This document shows positions 1 to 5,863 of a stretch of DNA of 9,314 bases, piece after piece. Every line of letters starts with the position of its first letter. The stretch's first letter is position 1. The translations under genes were made by a program, and so were the position numbers. The notes beneath the pieces were generated by a model. That model had not been told where the DNA came from. It made no database searches and was given only the letters and a program-made list of their open reading frames with translations. The stretch comes from Ferroglobus sp. (GTDB taxonomy: Archaea; Halobacteriota; Archaeoglobi; Archaeoglobales; Archaeoglobaceae). The stretch is taken from the NCBI GenBank assembly GCA_015523665.1, contig WAJX01000123.1, positions 1 to 9,314 on the forward strand, in the 5' to 3' direction.

Positions 1-10
1 ACTGTTAAAT

Positions 11-32
11 AGTATAAATAATCATGATTATT
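11..32 (+). promoter_or_regulatory. TATA-like box with overlapping perfect palindrome
   Basis: A TATA-like run (GTATAAATA, 12-20) runs into a perfect 16-bp palindrome, AATAATCATGATTATT, at 17-32. With the usual archaeal spacing, transcription would begin near 40-45 and leave a leader of about 40 nt before the ATG at 85. The palindrome would then lie between the TATA box and the start site, where archaeal repressors often bind. The sequence is A+T-rich, so the palindrome may be accidental. The promoter role is inferred. Confidence 0.4.
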
Positions 33-84
33 GTTTTATAGCATCTGAACGGCACGAAGTTAAGGCTAAAGTGGGGTATGCGTT

Positions 85-582
85 ATGAGTATCAGAATAG
101 TGTGGTTTTTGCCCCTGCTGCTCCTGCTACTACCGCTGGCAAATGCGGAGCAGTGGACTTTTGCTTACGGCGGAAGCGATGTGGATTGGGCAACTTCTAT
201 CCAGCAGACATCAGATGGAGGATATATAGTTGCTGGAACCACATATTCTTTCGGAGCTGGTGGTTATGATTTCTGGATTATGAAGCTTGATGCAAATGGA
301 AACATACCGGACTGTCCTTATGCAAACAATACAAATGCGACAGTAACGTCAACGAGTGTAACACCTCAGGACACCTCAGCAACTCCCGGGAACACCTCAG
401 CAGATGTTAATACGACGAACGTTGAACCAGTCGATACCAGTGCCGAGGTAAACTTAGTCTGCCTCTTCTTGCCTGTCCTGCCTGTCCCGCCGTCAAAAGT
501 TCCGGCTGTAACAATTCCTGGACTTCTCGCTATGGCAGGAGCTATCGCTCTGATTGGATCCCTGATTCTGAGGAGAAGGTAA
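85..582 (+). CDS. Short secreted cell-surface protein with one SDGGYIVAG-type repeat and a C-terminal sorting tail
   Basis: The 165-residue product starts with a clear signal peptide (about residues 1-21, a leucine-rich core ending in ANA). Residues 23-74 form a single copy of a repeat common in archaeal and bacterial surface proteins: tryptophan and YGGSD, then SIQQTSDGGYIVAG, SFGAGGYDFW, KLDANGNI. Relatives usually carry many such units, often predicted as propellers, so one unit is unusually short. Residues 80-124 are a Ser/Thr/Asn-rich linker with four N-glycosylation sequons (N81, N84, N103, N109), flanked by C77 and C126. The end (about 143-165) is PGL, a hydrophobic stretch and RRR, resembling PGF-CTERM-type archaeosortase signals. 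The start at 85 is favoured over the ATG at 78 because only this frame gives the signal peptide; GTGGGG at 71-76 may act as a weak ribosome binding site. Base composition is richer in G+C than the genes to the right. The substrate or role is unknown; an internally deleted family member is possible. Confidence 0.75.
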   Translation: MSIRIVWFLPLLLLLLPLANAEQWTFAYGGSDVDWATSIQQTSDGGYIVAGTTYSFGAGGYDFWIMKLDANGNIPDCPYANNTNATVTSTSVTPQDTSATPGNTSADVNTTNVEPVDTSAEVNLVCLFLPVLPVPPSKVPAVTIPGLLAMAGAIALIGSLILRRR

Positions 583-606
583 TTTTTATTTTAACTCAAT
601 TTTTTA
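583..606 (+). terminator. T-rich putative intrinsic terminator
   Basis: Directly after the TAA stop of the secreted protein come two T-rich runs (TTTTTATTTT and TTTTTT) within 24 bases. Archaeal RNA polymerases commonly terminate on oligo-T tracts without a hairpin. No stem precedes this one. The call rests on position and composition only. Confidence 0.4.
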
Positions 607-642
607 GGAACATATTCTCTACTCAGACCTCACTTTAGTCGT

Positions 643-832
643 GTAACCAGATACTTTTGACGACAGAAAGCTGCATGGCTAAAAGGTGGGAGGAATTAAA
701 ACTCATTGAGGGGGGTAATTCTCGAATTGAGTCTTAGACGAACTTAGTATAAAGAGATACTGCTGTAGAATTATGTTTCTGACATATAAGTCTGTAATCG
801 AGGAGTTTGCTCGATACCATAGAGAACTGTAG
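643..832 (+). pseudogene. rpoN: Decayed copy of rpoN (archaeal RNA polymerase subunit N / Rpb10)
   Basis: RpoN is a roughly 60-70-residue zinc-binding subunit of archaeal RNA polymerase. Its family pattern is an N-terminal CFxCG, then KWEEF, GEDPEKVLDELG, KRYCCRRMLL and a helical end. Here 731-829 reads [18 protein letters not shown], then a helix-like IEEFARYH, then a stop at 830. This matches the C-terminal half, including the zinc-binding Cys-Cys pair (761-766). The upstream half is in other frames: 675-731 gives [18 protein letters not shown] (matching KWEEF...GEDPEK), and 643-657 gives VTRYF (matching VRCF), followed at once by TGA. Relative to the expected pattern there is about +2 nt before the TGG at 687 and about -4 nt before the GTC at 731. 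The N-terminal CxxC is lost. Three frames and no usable start make this a relic, since the functional subunit should be essential and intact elsewhere. The family match was made by eye. Sequencing error could explain one lesion but hardly all of them. Confidence 0.75.
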
Positions 833-895
833 GGAGCTGATCATCCTTCCGTCTTGGGGGAGACTTGAATTCGGTCTTAGCGGGTCTTATAACTG

Positions 896-918
896 TGTAT
901 ATTTAAGCTATATATACA
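896..918. repeat. Inverted repeat TGTATAT / ATATACA
   Basis: Perfect 7-bp arms (896-902 and 912-918) flank a 9-bp spacer containing TTAAGCT. The sequence lies in the gap between the rpoN relic and the 60-codon gene at 1036. It could be a TATA-containing promoter or regulator site, or a chance product of alternating A/T sequence. GGAG follows at 920-923, but no convincing reading frame starts after it. Confidence 0.3.
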
Positions 919-966
919 AGGAGATTGAATTGATATCACATACAAAATAAAATAGCTTAATAAATA

Positions 967-976
967 AATTTAAAAT
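967..976 (+). promoter_or_regulatory. Candidate TATA box for the 60-codon gene at 1036
   Basis: AATTTAAAAT lies about 65 nt upstream of the ATG at 1036. That would give a leader of roughly 35-40 nt containing the weak Shine-Dalgarno AAGGTT at 1024-1029. The whole region is A+T-rich, so other boxes are equally possible. Confidence 0.3.
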
Positions 977-1035
977 CATAAATTGTCATCTTAATTAAAA
1001 TGAAAGTATGATGAAAGTTAAAGAAGGTTAAAATT

Positions 1036-1218
1036 ATGAAAATTAAATGTCCCGTTTGTGGAAAAGAGCATCAATTGAGAGAAGAAATAGACATCTTGCA
1101 GTGTAGAGATAAATTACTTGCTTTAATTAAAGATAGACATGGTTGGAGATTAATTGAAATAAAAATCATAGATGAAAAGCAAGAAAAAGAACTCGACAGA
1201 ATTTGGGGAAGTGAATAG
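1036..1218 (+). CDS. Small hypothetical protein with a CPxCG knuckle
   Basis: The 60-residue product has an N-terminal CPVCGKEH (C5, C8) and a third cysteine, C23, in LQC. The rest is charged and probably alpha/beta, with HGWRLIEIKIID near residues 35-46 and a Lys/Glu-rich end. The three cysteines plus H12 or H35 could bind one zinc ion, as in short zinc-ribbon proteins, but the normal second CxxC knuckle is missing. I do not recognise a family. Support for a real gene is an ATG preceded by AAGGTT at 1024-1029, 6 nt before the start, and lysine/glutamate-rich coding like its neighbours. It converges on rpl40e with 12 bases between the two stops. Confidence 0.6.
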   Translation: MKIKCPVCGKEHQLREEIDILQCRDKLLALIKDRHGWRLIEIKIIDEKQEKELDRIWGSE

Positions 1219-1230
1219 ATTATTGATTGA

Positions 1231-1380
1231 TTATTTACCTCTTCTCTCTTTAGATTTTGGTCTCAAACCCTTGTATCCGCACTTTCTACAAGTCTTTGCT
1301 CTAATAGGATTTCTTGCATTACATCTCATACAGATTTTTACATTAAAAAGTCTAGCTTCAGCTTCAGCAAATCTTGCCAT
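1231..1380 (-). CDS. rpl40e: 50S ribosomal protein L40e
   Basis: The minus strand encodes a 49-residue protein starting [21 protein letters not shown]40e is a small basic zinc-finger protein of the large ribosomal subunit; in eukaryotes it is the ubiquitin-fused L40, and in archaea it stands alone. The zinc site is C17-x2-C20 and C31-x2-C34 (CMRC and CRKC), followed by the conserved GYKGLRPKS and a basic tail ERRGK. Length and motif order match the family. The ATG at 1380 gives the canonical N-terminus. There is no Shine-Dalgarno upstream, and a TATA-like box centred about 25 nt before the ATG implies a leaderless mRNA. It is divergent from leuS and convergent with the 60-codon gene. Confidence 0.95.
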   Translation of the reverse strand: MARFAEAEARLFNVKICMRCNARNPIRAKTCRKCGYKGLRPKSKERRGK

Positions 1381-1400
1381 GAATGTTCAGGGTTGTAGAG

Positions 1401-1410
1401 AATATTTAAG
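1401..1410 (-). promoter_or_regulatory. TATA box of rpl40e (leaderless)
   Basis: On the minus strand this reads CTTAAATATT, close to archaeal TATA boxes. Its centre lies about 25 nt before the rpl40e ATG, so transcription should begin at or next to the start codon. The 20 bases between have no Shine-Dalgarno. Confidence 0.6.
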
Positions 1411-1443
1411 TATTGCGATGCGTTGTAATTAGCTTAAAGGTAA

Positions 1444-1455
1444 TTTTTTTATTAA
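1444..1455 (+). promoter_or_regulatory. Candidate TATA box of leuS (leaderless)
   Basis: TTTTTTTATTAA is centred about 25 nt before the leuS ATG at 1475, and no Shine-Dalgarno is present in the intervening bases. A second candidate, CTTAAAGGT at 1433-1441, would instead give a leader of about 12 nt. Together with the rpl40e box, these promoters share a 94-bp divergent gap. Confidence 0.45.
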
Positions 1456-1474
1456 GCCTCCCTAATTTCTCAGC

Positions 1475-4285
1475 ATGGAGTTCAGAGAGATAGAGAGTAA
1501 ATGGCAAGAAAGATGGGAAAGAGATAGAATTTTTCACGCTGATATTTCTAATAAACCGAAATTTTTCATTACGATTCCGTATCCGTATTTAAATGGTAAT
1601 TTACATGCTGGACATACAAGAACATTCACTATCGGAGATGCATTAGCCAGATATAAAAGAATGCTCGGCTATAATGTTCTTTTTCCAATGGGGTTTCATG
1701 TTACCGGAACACCGATTATAGGTTTAGCTGAGCTTATAGAGAAGAGAGATGAGAGAACGATAGAGGTTTACACAAGATATCACGACGTTCCTAAAGATAT
1801 CCTCTTAAATCTTACTACTCCAGAAAAGATTGTAGAATATTTTTCGAGAGAGGCTGAGAATGCTATGAGAAGAATTGGATATTCTATCGACTGGAGGAGA
1901 AAGTTTACTACAACAGATGAAGCTTATCAGAAGTTTATAGAATGGCAATATTATAAGCTTAGAGATATGGGTTTGATTGTAAAGGGTAGTCATCCTGTTA
2001 GATACTGTCCGAACGATGAAAATCCAGTGGAAGATCACGATCTGTTAATGGGAGAAGATACAACCATCGTTGAATTTACTGTAATAAAGTTTAAAGTTAA
2101 TGATTCGAGTCTTATACTTCCGTGTGCAACTCTACGCCCAGAAACGATTTTTGGAGTTACAAACATATGGTTAAAACCAGTTATGTATGCTATAGTGGAG
2201 GTTGATGGGGAGAGGTGGATTGTAAGTAAAGAGGCTTATGAAAAATTAAAATATTTTGAAAAGAGTATTAAGCTAATTGATGAAATAAATGCAAAAGAGT
2301 TGTTTGGCAAGCTTGCTGAAAATCCCATTAATGGAGAGAAAGTTCCAATTTTACCTGCTGAATTTGTCGATACCGATAACGCAACTGGAGTTGTTATGAG
2401 CGTCCCAGCTCATGCACCCTTTGATTACATAGCTTTGAAAGACCTTGAAAAAGATGAAGAGACACTTAAAAAATATGGATTAAATAAAAGGATGATAGAA
2501 TCGATAATTGAGAGGATTCCATCTAAGGTTTTGATTAAAATCGAAGGAGAGCATTATAAAATTCCTGCCGGTGATGTCGTTCATGAATTAGGAATAGAAA
2601 ATCAAATGGATGAGAATCTTGAAAAAGCAACTAAGATTGTTTATAAAAAAGAGTTTCATAATGGAATTATGCTTGATATAGCTGGAGAATACTCTGGAAT
2701 GAGAGTAGCATTGGCAAAAGATAAGATTCATGCTGATCTCCTCTCTAAAGGAATTGGAGATGTATTCTATGAGTTTAGTGATAAGCCTGTTGTGTGTAGA
2801 TGTGGAACGAAATGTGTTGTTAAAGTTGTTAGAGATCAATGGTTCTTAAATTATTCTAATCAAAAATGGAAAGAAGAGGTTTTAAATCTCATCGATGAAA
2901 TGAAAATAATTCCGGATTATTATAAACAAGAATTTAAAAATAAGGTTGAATGGCTTAAAGATAAGGCATGTGCTAGAAGAAAAGGATTAGGGACAAAGAT
3001 CCCGTGGGATAAAGAATGGTTAATTGAAAGCCTTTCAGACTCAACGATATATATGGCTTATTATATAATCTCAAAGTTTGTAAATGAGGGAAAGCTAAAA
3101 GTTGAGAACTTAATCCCAGAGTTTTTTGACTACGTTTTTCTTGGGAAAGGAGATGTTAGGGATTTGGCAAGTAAATGCAATCTTGATGTAGATATGATTA
3201 AGATGATAAGAGAGGAGTTTTTATATTGGTATCCAGTTGATTTGAGAAGTAGTGGAAAAGATTTAGTTGCTAACCATCTGCTCTTCTTTCTATTTCATCA
3301 TGTAGCAATTTTTCCAAAAGAGCTTTGGCCAAGAGCTATAGCTGTTAATGGATATGTAAGTTTAGAAGGTAAAAAGATGAGTAAAAGTAAAGGTCCACTG
3401 CTTACAATGAAAAAAGCTGTTGAGGAGTTTGGAGCTGATGTTACTAGACTTTACATACTTCACGCATCAGAATACGATAATGATGCAGATTGGAGGAGGA
3501 GAGATGTTGAGGGTTTAGCCTCAAATCTCAAACGTTTTTATGAGTTGGTTAGAGAATACTATCTAAGGGATGTTGATGAGATTACAGACTTGGATAGATG
3601 GCTTATAAGTAGAATGCAGAGAGCAATAAGAAATACCAGAGAAGCTATGGAAAAACTTCAAACAAGAAAAGCTGTAAATTCAGCATTTTTTGAAATGCTA
3701 AACGATGTTAGATGGTACTTAAAAAGAGGAGGGAGGAATTTATCATTGATAATTGATGATTGGCTCAAACTCTTAGCTCCATTTGCTCCGCATTTATGTG
3801 AGGAGTTATGGCATTTAAAACATGATAGCTACATAGCTCTTGAGCGCTATCCAGAATATGATGAAAATAAAGTTGACAAAAAAGCCGAAATGATTGAGAA
3901 TTATATAAAGATGTTATTGGAGGATATGAACGAAATTCTCAAGTTCGTTCCGAATGCAAAAAGATTATACATTGCGGTTGCAGAGGATTGGAAGAAAGAT
4001 GTTGCCAGAATTGCGAAAAGTAAGGGTAACCTAAATGAAGCTATGAAAGTTATAATGTCGGATGAGAGATTTAGCGATATGAAAAGAGAAGTTTCAGCGT
4101 TTGTTAAAAGATTGTTCAGGGAAAGTGTTGATTTTTATGAGATTGATGAAGAGGACGTTATAAAAGGAGCTATTGAATTTTTTAAGAAAGAAACAGGAGT
4201 GATTGTTGAAATAAACCCAGAAAAAGTTCCAGAATCAAAGAGAAGAACTTCTATGCCAGGAAAACCAGCTCTTTTTGCGGAATAA
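1475..4285 (+). CDS. leuS: Leucyl-tRNA synthetase, archaeal type
   Basis: This cytoplasmic class I aminoacyl-tRNA synthetase charges tRNA-Leu with leucine using ATP. The 936 residues match archaeal LeuRS length. Visible motifs are PYPYLNGNLHAGHT (HIGH-type HAGH at 44-47) and KMSKS at 634-638 in GKKMSKSKG. The CP1 editing domain shows TLRPETIFGVTN from 219 and MSVPAHAPFDYIAL from 308, where D317 is in the position of the conserved editing aspartate. CRCGTKC, followed by KVVRDQWFLNY, lies between the editing and catalytic parts. DADWRRRDV and the helical anticodon-binding region follow, then an archaeal C-terminal extension. The ATG at 1475 fits the family N-terminus and lies about 25 nt after a TATA-like run, suggesting a leaderless mRNA. 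No lesion is seen. The gene stands as its own unit: nfeD begins 30 bases after its stop with its own promoter. Confidence 0.97.
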   Translation: MEFREIESKWQERWERDRIFHADISNKPKFFITIPYPYLNGNLHAGHTRTFTIGDALARYKRMLGYNVLFPMGFHVTGTPIIGLAELIEKRDERTIEVYTRYHDVPKDILLNLTTPEKIVEYFSREAENAMRRIGYSIDWRRKFTTTDEAYQKFIEWQYYKLRDMGLIVKGSHPVRYCPNDENPVEDHDLLMGEDTTIVEFTVIKFKVNDSSLILPCATLRPETIFGVTNIWLKPVMYAIVEVDGERWIVSKEAYEKLKYFEKSIKLIDEINAKELFGKLAENPINGEKVPILPAEFVDTDNATGVVMSVPAHAPFDYIALKDLEKDEETLKKYGLNKRMIESIIERIPSKVLIKIEGEHYKIPAGDVVHELGIENQMDENLEKATKIVYKKEFHNGIMLDIAGEYSGMRVALAKDKIHADLLSKGIGDVFYEFSDKPVVCRCGTKCVVKVVRDQWFLNYSNQKWKEEVLNLIDEMKIIPDYYKQEFKNKVEWLKDKACARRKGLGTKIPWDKEWLIESLSDSTIYMAYYIISKFVNEGKLKVENLIPEFFDYVFLGKGDVRDLASKCNLDVDMIKMIREEFLYWYPVDLRSSGKDLVANHLLFFLFHHVAIFPKELWPRAIAVNGYVSLEGKKMSKSKGPLLTMKKAVEEFGADVTRLYILHASEYDNDADWRRRDVEGLASNLKRFYELVREYYLRDVDEITDLDRWLISRMQRAIRNTREAMEKLQTRKAVNSAFFEMLNDVRWYLKRGGRNLSLIIDDWLKLLAPFAPHLCEELWHLKHDSYIALERYPEYDENKVDKKAEMIENYIKMLLEDMNEILKFVPNAKRLYIAVAEDWKKDVARIAKSKGNLNEAMKVIMSDERFSDMKREVSAFVKRLFRESVDFYEIDEEDVIKGAIEFFKKETGVIVEINPEKVPESKRRTSMPGKPALFAE

Positions 4286-4294
4286 TTTTTAAAT
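4286..4294 (+). promoter_or_regulatory. TATA box of the nfeD-DUF357-gdhA unit (leaderless)
   Basis: TTTTTAAAT immediately follows the leuS stop. Its centre lies about 25 nt before the ATG at 4315. No Shine-Dalgarno lies between box and start codon. The T-run may also help end leuS transcription. Confidence 0.5.
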
Positions 4295-4314
4295 TTTGAC
4301 TCTCATTCAGAGTT

Positions 4315-5634
4315 ATGGAATTTAGATTTATTAAGTTCACTAAACCTCTTATCACTTTCATTTTGATTTTGTTTGTTATACAGTTTTTTGTGAATACTGC
4401 AAATGGAGCAAAAGTCGTTGAAGTTTCCATAGATGGGATGATAAATGAGGGAACTGTAATAACAGTTGAAAAAGCTTTTAAAATCGCAAAAGATGAAAAT
4501 GCGGATGTAATTTTAATTTTACTTGACACTCCTGGTGGTTTGGTATATTCAACTGAAAAAATAGTTTCAATGATCTTATCGAGTGATATTCCGGTTATAA
4601 CATACGTTTATCCTCAAGGAGCTTTTTCAGCTTCTGCAGGATCATTAATTCTTCTTTCTGGAAATATCGCTGTAATGAGTGAAGGAACATCTGTTGGAGC
4701 TGCAACTCCAATTTCTGTTGGTGTGGATACAAAAGTTGAGGAAAAAGCAATTAAGTATTTGGCAAGTTATGCAAAAAGTATAGCAGAAAAGAGAGGAAGG
4801 AATACGACAATAGCTGAAAAATTCGTTACGGAGGCTTATAGTATTTCGGCAAGTGAAGCTTTGGAGTATGGAGTTATAGATCTAATAGCAAACTCAAAAA
4901 TGGAGCTTTTTAAAAAGATTGATGGATGGGAAGTAGATGTTAATGGGAGAAAAACAATTCTTAAGTTTGGTAAGCTTGATAGTCTTGAGATAATTAGAGT
5001 TAGAAAACCTATAAAAGCGGAGATCTTTAATATCATTACAAATCCTGAAATAACTTCAATCTTACTGATAATTGGTATTTATGCTTTGATATATGGATTG
5101 ACATCTCCTGGATACGTTCCAGAAACTCTTGGAGTAATATCTTTGATATTGGCATTAGCTGGACTTGGAGTTATGAGTATAAACTATCTGGCTCTCCTAT
5201 TAGTGATTCTTTCGGTGATATTTCTTATAGCTGAGATTTTAACACCAACTTACGGCATTCTTGGGACAGCTTCAATAATAACTTTTGTCTTGGGAATGTT
5301 CATGCTTATTGAAGAACCTTTACTTCCAAAACAATTATATGAAAGTTTTAGGACTTTTGTAATTGGATTAGCTTTTGGTGTGGCAGTTATAATGACCTTT
5401 ATTATAATAAAAGTTGCACAAATGAGAAAAGCGAGAAAAAGAGTGGGTGGAGAGGCAATAATTGGAGAGAGAGGAATTATTATCGAATCAGATGATAAAA
5501 TCTTTGCGAGGGTTCATGGAGAGATATGGGAAGTTGAAAGCGATGAAGAATTAAATAAGGGAGATAACATAATCGTTATTGGAAGAGAGGGATTGAAATT
5601 AAAAGTGAGAAAAGTTGGTGAAAGAATTGATTGA
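4315..5634 (+). CDS. nfeD: Long-form NfeD membrane serine protease (ClpP class)
   Basis: The 439-residue product has an N-terminal signal or anchor (about 10-27) and a ClpP/SppA-like protease domain (about 34-220). That domain includes LLDTPGG (69-75), FSASAGS (104-110) and GTSVGAATPI. By comparison with the Pyrococcus horikoshii PH1510 protease, S107 would be the nucleophile and K154 (in SYAKSIAEKRGRN) the general base. EYGVIDLIA closes the domain. Four or five membrane segments follow at about 244-262, 268-287, 290-310, 313-333 and 346-367, then a soluble C-terminal OB-fold (about 377-435) typical of NfeD. Such proteases are known to cleave hydrophobic tails of stomatin-type proteins in membrane quality control. 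A stomatin gene usually sits beside nfeD, but none does here. The C-terminal 20 bases overlap the DUF357 gene, so it heads that unit. Confidence 0.9.
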   Translation: MEFRFIKFTKPLITFILILFVIQFFVNTANGAKVVEVSIDGMINEGTVITVEKAFKIAKDENADVILILLDTPGGLVYSTEKIVSMILSSDIPVITYVYPQGAFSASAGSLILLSGNIAVMSEGTSVGAATPISVGVDTKVEEKAIKYLASYAKSIAEKRGRNTTIAEKFVTEAYSISASEALEYGVIDLIANSKMELFKKIDGWEVDVNGRKTILKFGKLDSLEIIRVRKPIKAEIFNIITNPEITSILLIIGIYALIYGLTSPGYVPETLGVISLILALAGLGVMSINYLALLLVILSVIFLIAEILTPTYGILGTASIITFVLGMFMLIEEPLLPKQLYESFRTFVIGLAFGVAVIMTFIIIKVAQMRKARKRVGGEAIIGERGIIIESDDKIFARVHGEIWEVESDEELNKGDNIIVIGREGLKLKVRKVGERID

Positions 5635-5863
5635 GGAGGAGTTGAAGAGAGAAACTTTAAAATGGCTTGAAAGAATAGAAAAAGTGAAATTTAGTGGAAA
5701 ATCTGATTTTGAAAGGAATATTAGGGCATATATATCCGATTCAAGATTTTTCTTGGAGAAGGGAGACTTGATAAAAGCTTTTGAATGTGTTATTTGGGCG
5801 TGGGCATGGCTTGAAATTGGAAAGGAGTATGGATTTTTGGAGGTGAAAGATGAATCCGTATGA
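5615..5863 (+). CDS. DUF357 family protein
   Basis: A small, almost wholly helical protein of up to 82 residues. The conserved core is IRAYISDSRFFLEKGDLIKAFECVIWAWAWLEIG (about 36-69), the hallmark of archaeal DUF357 proteins, which resemble helical nucleotide-binding or HEPN-like bundles; no function is established. The start is uncertain: TTG at 5615 and GTG at 5618 are both possible and both overlap the nfeD end, with only a weak GTGAG (5604-5608) upstream. No in-frame ATG precedes the core. It overlaps nfeD by up to 20 bases and gdhA by 14 bases, so translational coupling across all three is likely. Confidence 0.8.
   Translation: MVKELIEEELKRETLKWLERIEKVKFSGKSDFERNIRAYISDSRFFLEKGDLIKAFECVIWAWAWLEIGKEYGFLEVKDESV
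5839..5846 (+). promoter_or_regulatory. Consensus ribosome binding site for gdhA
   Basis: GGAGGTGA is a full match to the anti-Shine-Dalgarno sequence, with 6 nt between GGAGG and the ATG at 5850. It lies inside the DUF357 coding frame and fixes the gdhA start. It contrasts with the genes heading transcription units in this window, which have none. Confidence 0.85.

Noticed and set aside
78..269. 63-codon frame starting at an ATG seven bases before the secreted-protein start
   Set aside because: It is out of frame with the signal peptide and repeat protein and has no recognisable content.
583..612. TQFFRN in one frame, resembling the QFSKR end of ribosomal S9, which can precede rpoN in archaea
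   Set aside because: The match is too short and lies in a T-rich tract; no other S9 sequence is present upstream.
841..890. Possible tRNA-like T-arm around ACTTGAATTCGGT with short GTCT/AGAC stems
   Set aside because: The stems are only 4 bp, and no acceptor, anticodon or D-arm can be drawn around them.
798..950. Open plus-strand frame of about 50 codons overlapping the rpoN relic end, reading ELIILPSWGRLEFGL in its middle
   Set aside because: It has no ATG, begins inside the relic, has no supported ribosome binding site and shows no family I recognise.
1008..1040. TGATGA at 1008-1013 as a possible C box of a C/D guide RNA
   Set aside because: No CTGA D box lies at a usable distance and no terminal stem is visible.
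1172..1432. 86-codon plus-strand open frame
   Set aside because: It lies opposite rpl40e; the minus strand gives a complete, motif-perfect L40e, so this frame is a shadow.
1475..4330. leuS and nfeD both begin MEFR
   Set aside because: The shared four residues are followed by unrelated sequence and differ in codons, so this is coincidence.
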